64,000 nucleotides of DNA, from assembly GCF_902788255.1 (NCBI RefSeq), contig NZ_CADAJR010000001.1, forward strand, positions 48,481 to 112,480, read 5' to 3'. Origin of the DNA: an uncultured Methanobrevibacter sp. Lineage in GTDB: Archaea > Methanobacteriota > Methanobacteria > Methanobacteriales > Methanobacteriaceae. Shown here in pieces: positions 26,085-35,000 of this stretch (positions are counted from its first letter, which is position 1; the number at the start of each line of letters is the position of its first letter). The notes beneath the pieces are model-generated. The model was not told where the DNA came from and ran no database searches. It worked only from the letters and a program-made list of their open reading frames with translations. Both the position numbers and the translations under genes were made by a program.

Positions 26085-26101
26085 GGTAACCCACATAATT
26101 T
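26085..26101 (-). repeat. Right 17-bp inverted arm of the element
   Basis: Plus-strand GGTAACCCACATAATTT, the exact reverse complement of 10573-10589. Together with the degenerate ATGTAGCTTAC at 26103-26113 it forms an 11-6-11 inverted pair, as tyrosine recombinases bind. Confidence 0.7.
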
Positions 26102-26128
26102 AATGTAGCTTACTCTTGACATGCCATG
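26102..26128 (+). other. Right attachment site (attR core)
   Basis: A 27-nt copy of the rnpB 3' end (10544-10570) with four mismatches. It retains the P1 strand GCCATG but has no rest of rnpB before it, so it is a duplicated end left by integration. Confidence 0.75.
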
Positions 26129-26545
26129 AAATATTAATTATTTTCTTATTTTTTCTACTTAATTGATTTTTGGTTTTCATGTAACTTATTTTCTTTAAAC
26201 TATGGTAAGCTTTATATAATCATATAACAATAGATATAATGAGGACTTTTTTTAAGTACATTAAATATGGCATATGTCCTCATTGACTATATGTTGTTCG
26301 TATTGTGTAAAGATGTACTTTTTTGAGTGAAAATAATTAAGTTACATTCAATGTTTTTGAGAAATTCAATTAGTTAATCCAATACCTGATTATTTGCTCG
26401 TCGTTAACCGTGTTATTATAAAAACATGGATTGTGCTGATAATATGATAAAAAGGATTAGTTAATCCTATTTCTTATCAATTTAATTGTATCGCTCGTTT
26501 TTATCAAAGAAAATAAAATACTTTTTTGTATTATTGGTGAACTAA

Positions 26546-29500
26546 ATGAAAAATTACAATTTGATATTATTATCAATAATTTTTTCTGTTTTAATGGTGC
26601 TCCCATCAGCTTATGCTTTTGATGAGTCGGCAAATGAAACTGAGGTGATAGAGCATGTTGAAAACATTGCTTTAAAAGAAACCCCTAGTTATTATTTCAA
26701 CTCATCACAGGAAAGGGATGGGGAAGGAACAAAATCAAATCCTTACAGGGAATTGAAAACGGACAGGCTTAAGGACAATTCAGATTTGCACTTTGCAAAT
26801 GGTGAATACACTTTCAACCATGATGGTTACGAGCCTTTATACAATGTTAATTTTTATGGTCAGGACGCATCACAAACTATAATCGATGGAAGGGGATGTG
26901 AAATAATAAACTACAATGGATATCTGTATTTTGAAAATATCACATTGAAAAATTTCCTTTTCGTCAACATCCAGGGAAGCCTCGAGGCAAAAAACTCAAT
27001 TTTCACCTCATCCAATAGGACAGGTTTCAACACCGAATATGATGGTGGGGCGATTTATGCGTATGCAACTGATGTTAAATTAACTAACTGTACAATAAAA
27101 GACAATGCTGCCTTTAAAGGTGGTGCTGTTTATGTGGAAAACGGTATTCTGGAAATTATTAACTCTGATTTTATAAATAATACTGCCTTATACTATGGCG
27201 GTTCAATAGCTATTCATTATTCATCAAATGTGCTGATTTCAAATTCTCGATTCTCAAACGGCAAGGCATTAGCAAATGCAGGAGCGGGAATATACTTATA
27301 TGAATCAGGCTTAACGCTAAATTATTCTAATTTTACAAATATGCAGGCAAAAATGGGAAGTGCAATCACATCACTTTCATCTAATATGGTATTGGATCGA
27401 ATTAGGTGTGAAAATAACATCGCATCATATAAAGGAGGTGCTGTTTATTCAATGTATGAGACAGTCACTTTAACCAACTCCATTTTTGTAAATAATACTG
27501 CTAAAAGCGGCGGGGCATTATTCATTGATAGTGTGGAGCAACCTATCATTTCCTCGAATTACTTCATTGACAATGAGGCAATTGAATATGGTGGTGCAAT
27601 ATGCTCACTATTCAATAATGTGGGATTGGATGCCAACACTTATCAAAACAATCATGCCCGAAACGGAAATGATAAATATGAATCATCATCAGTCAACCTT
27701 GTTTTCAGGGATGGGAATTATACATTATACTCCATAACAGATTATATTGGAGGCATTCCAACAAGATACAGTTTAGTTGAAGATGGATTTGTGACCTCTG
27801 TCAAAAATCAAGGAGCCAATGGAAACTGCTGGGCATTCTCAGCACTGGCCGTTTTGGAATCATGCATTCTTAAAGCCGGAGGCAATGTGGTTGACTTGTC
27901 TGAAAACAATTTGAAAAACCTCATCACGTTATATTCGGATTACGGATATGATAAAGTGGTTAATGATGGTGGTAACTTTAAAATGGCGTTGGCTTATCTT
28001 GCAAGTTGGTTAGGTCCTATACTGGAACAAGATGATCCGTATGATGCCAATTCAGTTCTTTCAACATTTATGGACAGTATCATGCACGTTCAAAATGCAC
28101 TGTTTTTCACAAGAACCGATTATCTTGATAATGATGAAATCAAAAGGGCCATTTTAAAATATGGTGCTGTTGCAACATCAATGTATTATGATGACTATTT
28201 CCTAAGTGGGGATTACTATTATTGCTGTGATGAGGACATATCATCAGATCATGCCGTAACCGTTGTAGGCTGGGATGATACAATAAACATTAACGGTCGT
28301 ACAGGGGCATGGTTAGTTAAAAACAGTTGGGGCCCTAATTGGGGAAATAATGGGTATTTCTATGTTTCCTATTATGATAAGACCTTATTGCAGGTTGGTA
28401 AGGAAGACGGATACACTCTGATATTAAATGACACTGTTGCTTTTGATAAGAACTATCAGCACGAGACAACTGGAGTGTCCACAACATGGGTCAGTGGAGG
28501 CAACGGATATAAATTCAAAAACGTTTTCCATTCAACTGAAGAGGAGTATCTTGCTGCCGTTTCAACCTATTTTTCATTTCCGGCCGAGTGGACAGTTGAA
28601 ATATTGGTCAATGATGAATTAAAACACTATCAATCAGGCTACATTGGTCAGGCAGGTTATTTCACTATTAACCTGAACACTCCGGTAAAGCTCAGCAGGG
28701 GCGATAAGTTTGAAGTGGTGATAGGGTTGACTTCAGATGAAGGAAAAAGTTTCTTTTCACTTTCACGCGCCAACAAGGCTGTTAGGGATGCCAATTACAG
28801 GTCTGAAATATCCTATCGCATATCTCCGTCAGGTATGGAATATGACATGAACAATGACGGGATGGTTGCATGCATTAAAGCATTCACATTAACTTATAAG
28901 GAATCCTATAATAAATTGACTATTGCAAGCAGAGGCGAAGCTGTTGATGTTGTATCTACAATAACAGATAAGGATGGCAATCTTATAAATGGCGGTGCGG
29001 TCACATTCAATGTAAATGGTGTTTTAACGACGGTTGATGTTATAAATGGTGTTGCAATTCTTTCCAACGTCATATTGGGTGAAGTGAACAATATCTCCTC
29101 AACATTCCATGCAAGAGAGTACATGTCTTCAAGTAATGCCACTTCATTTGCAAGGACAACAATTCTTGCAGGTGATCTGACTGCAGTATATGATAATGAT
29201 GAGACATATTCCATTATTTTAACTGATATTTTAAACGGTGAAGTTTCAGGCCGTAAAGTCGTATTCAGCTTATCCAATGGTCAGGTTGTCACAACCTACA
29301 CTGATGTTGACGGTGTTGCATATTTGCCTATTGATTTGGATGCAGGAGTTTACACTGTTGATATTGGTTATGCGGGATTCGGCAGTGAGGATATTGTATA
29401 CAGCACTGTTAAATCCATTAAAGTCACTAAAAAGGAAATGGTCATTAGAATTTCATCAAGCATTCATGGCAATAATGCCGTCATTCAAATCTCAGCGGCA

Positions 29501-30736
29501 AATATTGATGATGATTTGATCGTAAGTGTTGACGGTGAAAGGATTAATAAGAAAATTGTAAACGGTTATATGACATTCTCATTAATGGGACTGGCACGAG
29601 GAATTCATCATATCAATGTTGAAAGCGGTTTAAACTATAAATTTTTAAATAACACTCATTCATTTAATGTAGTGAGTCTTATTAATACTCAAATCAGGGC
29701 AAACAATATTGTTGATTATTCCAACAGGAACATACTGTATTCGGTTCAGTTGCTTGATCAATATGGCAATCCATTAAAAGGAATGGAAATGCTGTTTTCA
29801 ATCAATGGCAATTCTTATAAAAGAACAACTGATTCAAACGGTCATGCTTCAATACCAATCAATTTGCCTCAGGGAAGCTATAATCTGGGCATTGGTTTTA
29901 AAGGTAATGTAAATTATGCGGCTTCATATGACACTGTAAATGTTTTGATTAAACCAACAATAATTCTTGAAAACAAGGTTTATGATTCTCAATTTAGCGT
30001 TACTTTAATAAAAGGTGATGGTGAGTTGGCCACAAATCAGAAAGTGAAAATACGCATTGGAGGAGAGGATTATTTCACAACCACCAACAGTGAAGGTGTC
30101 GCATACATTCCGTTGAATCTTCCAAATGGTCACTATGAGGTGGAGATTACAAACCTTGCCAACGGGGAGGTAATCACACAATCAATTGAAATCGCTAAAA
30201 AAACCACCAAGCCAAAGGTATACAATTGGATTGTTGGAAATAAAGATTTGAAAATGTATTATGGTGAGGGTAAACTATTTACCGTGCGTGTTTGCAATGA
30301 TGAAGGTAAATACGTATCCGGATTAAAGGTAACATTTAAAATCAATGGGGTTTCAATACGCTCAGTAAGTAACTCTAATGGTTTTGCATCAGTTAAAATC
30401 AATTTGAAGGCTGGAAAATACAAGATAACTGCTAGTTATCATGGTAAAACAGTTAAAAACAATATTGTTGTAAAACCAACCCTGACTGCTAAAAACATTA
30501 AGGTTAAAAAAGGTAAAACAATAAAATTCAATGCAAAACTGGTGGATATTAAAGGTAAAGCTTTAAAGAATAAAAAAATCACTTTTAAGATTAAAGGTAA
30601 ATCATATAAGGTGAAAACCAATAAAAAAGGTATTGCCACTTTAAAACTTAAATTAAAACTTAAAGTCGGTAAGCACACTGTTAAAACCAGTTATGGCAAA
30701 AATATAATTAAAAACACTATCTTTATTAAAAGGTAG
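26546..30736 (+). CDS. Adhesin-like protein with beta-helix, papain-like protease and Ig-like domains
   Basis: 1396 residues with a signal peptide (residues 1-24). Residues about 55-390 form a right-handed beta helix with GGAIYA/GGAVYV-type repeats. Residues 405-620 are a C1A papain-like protease with all catalytic parts: Gln422, Cys428 (NGNCWAFSA), His569 (SDHAVTVVGWDD) and Asn593 (KNSWGPNWG). Further beta domains (620-770) and five or so Ig-like repeats follow, ending in the Lys-rich domain shared with other proteins here. There is no propeptide of the usual papain type. It is most likely wall-attached and may process surface proteins or cut peptides outside the cell, which is inference. 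Confidence 0.92.
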   Translation: MKNYNLILLSIIFSVLMVLPSAYAFDESANETEVIEHVENIALKETPSYYFNSSQERDGEGTKSNPYRELKTDRLKDNSDLHFANGEYTFNHDGYEPLYNVNFYGQDASQTIIDGRGCEIINYNGYLYFENITLKNFLFVNIQGSLEAKNSIFTSSNRTGFNTEYDGGAIYAYATDVKLTNCTIKDNAAFKGGAVYVENGILEIINSDFINNTALYYGGSIAIHYSSNVLISNSRFSNGKALANAGAGIYLYESGLTLNYSNFTNMQAKMGSAITSLSSNMVLDRIRCENNIASYKGGAVYSMYETVTLTNSIFVNNTAKSGGALFIDSVEQPIISSNYFIDNEAIEYGGAICSLFNNVGLDANTYQNNHARNGNDKYESSSVNLVFRDGNYTLYSITDYIGGIPTRYSLVEDGFVTSVKNQGANGNCWAFSALAVLESCILKAGGNVVDLSENNLKNLITLYSDYGYDKVVNDGGNFKMALAYLASWLGPILEQDDPYDANSVLSTFMDSIMHVQNALFFTRTDYLDNDEIKRAILKYGAVATSMYYDDYFLSGDYYYCCDEDISSDHAVTVVGWDDTININGRTGAWLVKNSWGPNWGNNGYFYVSYYDKTLLQVGKEDGYTLILNDTVAFDKNYQHETTGVSTTWVSGGNGYKFKNVFHSTEEEYLAAVSTYFSFPAEWTVEILVNDELKHYQSGYIGQAGYFTINLNTPVKLSRGDKFEVVIGLTSDEGKSFFSLSRANKAVRDANYRSEISYRISPSGMEYDMNNDGMVACIKAFTLTYKESYNKLTIASRGEAVDVVSTITDKDGNLINGGAVTFNVNGVLTTVDVINGVAILSNVILGEVNNISSTFHAREYMSSSNATSFARTTILAGDLTAVYDNDETYSIILTDILNGEVSGRKVVFSLSNGQVVTTYTDVDGVAYLPIDLDAGVYTVDIGYAGFGSEDIVYSTVKSIKVTKKEMVIRISSSIHGNNAVIQISAANIDDDLIVSVDGERINKKIVNGYMTFSLMGLARGIHHINVESGLNYKFLNNTHSFNVVSLINTQIRANNIVDYSNRNILYSVQLLDQYGNPLKGMEMLFSINGNSYKRTTDSNGHASIPINLPQGSYNLGIGFKGNVNYAASYDTVNVLIKPTIILENKVYDSQFSVTLIKGDGELATNQKVKIRIGGEDYFTTTNSEGVAYIPLNLPNGHYEVEITNLANGEVITQSIEIAKKTTKPKVYNWIVGNKDLKMYYGEGKLFTVRVCNDEGKYVSGLKVTFKINGVSIRSVSNSNGFASVKINLKAGKYKITASYHGKTVKNNIVVKPTLTAKNIKVKKGKTIKFNAKLVDIKGKALKNKKITFKIKGKSYKVKTNKKGIATLKLKLKLKVGKHTVKTSYGKNIIKNTIFIKR

Positions 30737-31054
30737 TGTCCTTTTTCTTTTTTTTAAATTTCGCTTTTTAATTGAGGATGTTTCCTTATGAGTATTTAGT
30801 TTCTTTCATCAAACTATTTGAGAAGGTTTTTGCTGTTTTTTGTCAGGTCATATACATTATTGAGGGAATTTGTTTTGAAAAAACGGATGCATTATGAATA
30901 GTCTTTTCCAGCTATTGGAATCATTCATGTTTTCATAAAATCCTTGCTTTTAGATTATCATTTCTTTGTTTTAAGTGATGTTAATAAGGCTCTTCAAAAG
31001 GTGGATGCTGGCGGGTCTAAAGGAAAAACACTGATAAAAATAGAATGAAGTGGA
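30737..31054. other. Convergent intergenic region
   Basis: It begins with a T-rich terminator (30741-30755) for the protease adhesin. The rest, about 300 bp, has no ORF, repeat or structure that I can support; it lies between two genes that converge. Confidence 0.5.
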
Positions 31055-31888
31055 TTAGTTAAATAATCCACCTAAAAAGTCATTTGCCTGATTTGTTGTG
31101 TTATTGAATGCACCTGACACTTCACTTTGGTAAGTGTTAATGTCTCCCTGCACGTTTTGGATTTGCTCGATACTTGTTGCAAGGTTTTCAATATCACTGT
31201 TTGTAATGTTGACGTTGTTAACTACAGTATAGTTGTTAATGATGTTTACGATGGTGGTGTGATCTGTCACATTCTTTTCCTTAACCTCTTCTTTTACATC
31301 ATCAACGAGTTTGGATAGGTCATCCGCATTCACATCTGAGTTTTTCACGATTTCTGCCTGTGTGTAAATCTCATTGTTTGCAGCTTCTTTTACTGTTTCA
31401 GGAATTTCAACATCAGTCACTACTTCATATGAATTCATGATTCCCGCAAGTGCGGATTCACCTGTTGCACTCACTGGGCTTGTTACATAAACGTGTCCTG
31501 CAGTGATTCCCGCTGATTTTAATGCGGAAATGTACATGTCTCCGGTAATTGTTGTGATTTGTGACTTGTCAACACTTACCTCCAGATTGTCGTTGTCATT
31601 CAAATCCACCAGTGCTGATGAATAGATTTGGCTGGAAGAGTATGTTTTACCGGTTATTGTACTTGAAATCTTATTTACGTCACTTGCGCTGATGATTTTT
31701 GATTCAACAGAGTTCAAATCAACATTTGCCTGATTTTTGAAAAATGTATCAACGGTATTTTTATAGTTTGCATTGTTGTAGGTTGTCTCACCGTAGGTTA
31801 TTACAACCTGGGAGTCATTAGTGGAAAATCCTACTGGAATGAGCATTCCGATAATGAGTATTCCTAAAATAATCATTGCCTTGCGCAT
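31055..31888 (-). CDS. Secreted DUF1002 (YpuA-like) protein
   Basis: 277 residues. The signal peptide is MRKAMIILGILIIGMLIPVG, and GAGGTGAT lies before the ATG. The body starts SQVVITYGETTYNNANYKN and contains AGITAGHVYVTSPVSATGES, the pattern of PF06207 (DUF1002), known from Bacillus YpuA and many Firmicutes and methanogens. The C-terminal 100 residues are Asn/Val-rich and helical and end in GGLFN without a membrane helix. The function of the family is unknown; a wall or envelope role is suspected because of its export. It is divergent from the CobN-like gene. Confidence 0.85.
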   Translation of the reverse strand: MRKAMIILGILIIGMLIPVGFSTNDSQVVITYGETTYNNANYKNTVDTFFKNQANVDLNSVESKIISASDVNKISSTITGKTYSSSQIYSSALVDLNDNDNLEVSVDKSQITTITGDMYISALKSAGITAGHVYVTSPVSATGESALAGIMNSYEVVTDVEIPETVKEAANNEIYTQAEIVKNSDVNADDLSKLVDDVKEEVKEKNVTDHTTIVNIINNYTVVNNVNITNSDIENLATSIEQIQNVQGDINTYQSEVSGAFNNTTNQANDFLGGLFN

Positions 31889-32096
31889 ACTATCACCTCT
31901 TAATTATTGGTAAATTTTATTTGGATATTTAAGTATATAAATGTATCTTATTTGTGTTTAGTTTATTTTATTAAATTGTAATATTGCTTTTGTTTAGTAA
32001 ATTTTATATGTTTTCAAATCAAATTTAAACATATAGTAAAATTTCAATTTTGCTATTTTGTTATAAACTCGGCATAAAGGAGGTGAAAAGACAAAA

Positions 32097-35000
32097 ATGG
32101 TTAATAAAAACTTAGTATTCGCATTAATTCTTTCAATATTGCTTCTATTCTCTGTAACTGCAGTTAGTGCAGGGGAAAATGAAACAATATCTGATGTGGT
32201 GAGTGATTCGGGTGAGTTAGAAGAAATAACGTTGGGACAGGAAGTTACGGATGTTACATCTTCTCAATCAGATGAGGGAACCCTTGAAGCAGGGAGTAAT
32301 GTAATTAATGTTCACGTTTATGATTCTTATGACGAAATTGGCAAAACCTGGAATGAGGACGGTTTTGCACTTAAAGGTGCAACCGTTAAATTATATGATT
32401 CAAATAAGCTGGTATCAACTCAAACTACCAATCAAAATGGTATTGCTAAATTCACCGGTCTTGATTCTTCAAAATATAATTTGGAGTTCACTTACTCAAC
32501 ATACAATCCTATTTATCTGAAGGATTTGGACTTTACAGGTAAAACTGGTGCAACTCTTGATATTAAGGATGTGATGTTTGTGCCTGATATATTATTATTG
32601 GTGGATTATGCATCACATAATGAAAAAGTTGACCTATTGATGAACATGTCAAAACGTATCGGATACATCAGTACAACCAACTTTGATGAATCAAGGGCAT
32701 GGTTGGCACAATATGCAAAATTCATCCATATCGACATGTTTGCTGAAAACTCAGGTTATAACAAGTTCACATCTTCATATTTAAAACAATTGCTGGCACA
32801 ATCTCCGGCAAATAAAAATTATAATGTGGCTTATACTTTCGGTACTTACACTCAGGAAATTTTAAATGCAACCGATTTACATATTGTTGGTGCAAACCAG
32901 TCAAACAACCATTATGACACTATTGAAAACACCTACATCGGATCATACTTCCAAGCTGAAGATATTAAAGATTCTAATGTTTTACAAACCAACATGAAAA
33001 ATTACTTTAATTATGTTCGTTACCTAATTGAACCAAATAAATATTCCAATCCAACATTGACTTCTGATGGTATTCCGTTAATGAGTCCTGAATGTGGTTT
33101 CTACCATCCTGATGTTGGAATGGTAACACTCTTACCGGAATCAGATTTGATTCATGAATGGATTACAAAAAACCCTGGTTACAGTAAAACCCAGGATGGA
33201 AGTCTTAACTGGATGAAATATGAATATGAACAATGGGTGGAACACACTTTAAACCCTAAAGTACTATTCAATAAATTCGAGGACAAATTAAAATCAAAAT
33301 TCAATCCGGATAAGAAACTCATAGCTATCGCTTCTTACTATTGTGGTGGGGACGTTGTGGATTCTTTGATTAGAAGTTATGCAAAAAGTGGCAGACTGGC
33401 ATTCAACGTATTTAAAACCAGTACCACTCCGTCAATGTCTTCTATATTGAACCGCATTACCAATTCCTCAAAAATTGGTATTTCAACAATAACCTCATTA
33501 TATAGTTGGTCTTTAAGTTATGCTAACGGTTCAGCAGAACCTGACTTGTCCGATATTGATTTGGCAGTTCTTAAAGGGGTTAATGAAATATCAGAGTACA
33601 GTTACAATTCAGATTTAGGTCCACAAGTTGAATGGACATATGCAGTGACCTTCCCAAGTTTCGAGGGAGTTTACGGTCCGGTCATACTATCTTATGTTGA
33701 TGGTGAGGGTAAGACTAAAGTTATCCAAGCGGGTGTTGATAAGATGGTTAAGCTAAGCTGCGGATGGGCAGACTTGAAGGATTTGGGCAATTCTGATAAA
33801 ACAATTGCTATCGTATTGTATAATTATCCACCTGGGAAAGCCGAAATAGGTGCGTCATATTTGAATGTGACCCAGTCCACTTATGATTTGATTGTAAAAT
33901 TATATGAGCAGGGCTATGATACCGGCGGAGACATCAGGAAAATGTACACTCCAAAAGAATTGGAGGAAATAATCTTCAAAATGGGTAATAAGGGATCATG
34001 GGCATACGGTTTATTGAAACAGTATGTTGAGGAAAACTATGATGAACTGGTTAAGCATCATCAATTGATATCCACCCGTGATTTCCGTAATCTGGTTAAG
34101 GACATTCCAATGAATCTAATCAAGAATATGACCGATTACTGGGGTGCAGGTCTTGGTCCGTCAATGGTTTACAATGGAACCGATGAACAGTACATGGTTG
34201 TACCGGGAATATGGTTCGGTAAGGTATTCATAACATTCCAGCCAAGTAGAGGTTGGGAGGAATTGAAAACCGTCGAGAATTACCACGATTTGACATTGCC
34301 TCCAACACAATACTACGTATCATTCTACAAATGGTTGGACAAGACTGCTAAGGTCAATGCAATAGTCAACATGGGTACTCACGGAACACTTGAATGGCTG
34401 CCTGGTACCAACCTCGGTTCAATGGATGGTGACTGGACTTTTGAGTTAACATTAAACCCAACATTATATCCATATATTGTTTCAAACCCTGGGGAAGCTA
34501 TGGTTGCACGTGATAGGATTGCTGCATTGCTTTTAACTCACATGACTCCTGCAATGGTTACTTCAGGTTTATATGGTAATTACACTGACTTGAATAATTA
34601 CATTAACTATTATAAGGATCAGGTGAAACTCAATGTGTCATCCAATGCGGAAGAGTATAAGAAAAAAATCATCAAACTGGCACCTACTTTAGGTTTCAGG
34701 GCATTCGATGAAAAGAATGAAACCTTCCAGGACTGGTTGGATCACTTGCACTTATACCTTGAGGATATGGAAGATGATTTCATCACATACGGATTACATA
34801 CTCTGGGTAAAATCCTATCCGGTGAGGAGCTTGTGGAAGAAGTGATTACAATCACAACTTCACAGACCAAAATCTACAATCAGATTATGGAAAAATTATA
34901 TCCTGCCTTGAAAGGTAAAAACTTCTTTGATGATGTTAACAACAACCTTGAATATCTGGTTCAGGCAAGTGTCGTCAAGCAGTTCCTAAGGCAGATCATA

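Larger units (their letters stand above)
10544..26128. mobile_element. Integrated plasmid-like element at the rnpB 3' end
   Basis: About 15.6 kb bounded by the 27-nt direct repeats. Just inside them, 17-bp perfect inverted repeats lie at 10573-10589 and 26085-26101. The content is an integrase at the left end, an ArsR-like regulator, six small secreted or zinc-ribbon proteins, a primase-helicase, a ribbon-helix-helix protein, a restriction-modification pair and an MNT/HEPN pair. There are no recognisable virion genes. Base composition is more AT-rich than the frh and housekeeping genes, and intergenic gaps are longer. I infer an integrated plasmid or integrative element; whether it still excises is unknown. 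Confidence 0.75.
26031..26545. other. Right end of the element and promoter region of the protease adhesin
   Basis: No gene. It holds the right arm and attR (26085-26128). Beyond them there is an inverted repeat, AATGAGGAC (26238-26246) with GTCCTCATT (26276-26284), and a palindrome GGATTAGTTAATCC at 26454-26467 whose half ATTAGTTAATCC also occurs at 26369-26380. The last two could be operator sites of the downstream adhesin gene. A TATA-like TTATTATAAAAAC lies near 26413. Confidence 0.45.

Noticed and set aside
10544..26128. Integrated virus (provirus) rather than plasmid
   Set aside because: No capsid, portal, terminase, tail or lysis gene is recognisable among the genes, and pseudomurein endopeptidase is absent.
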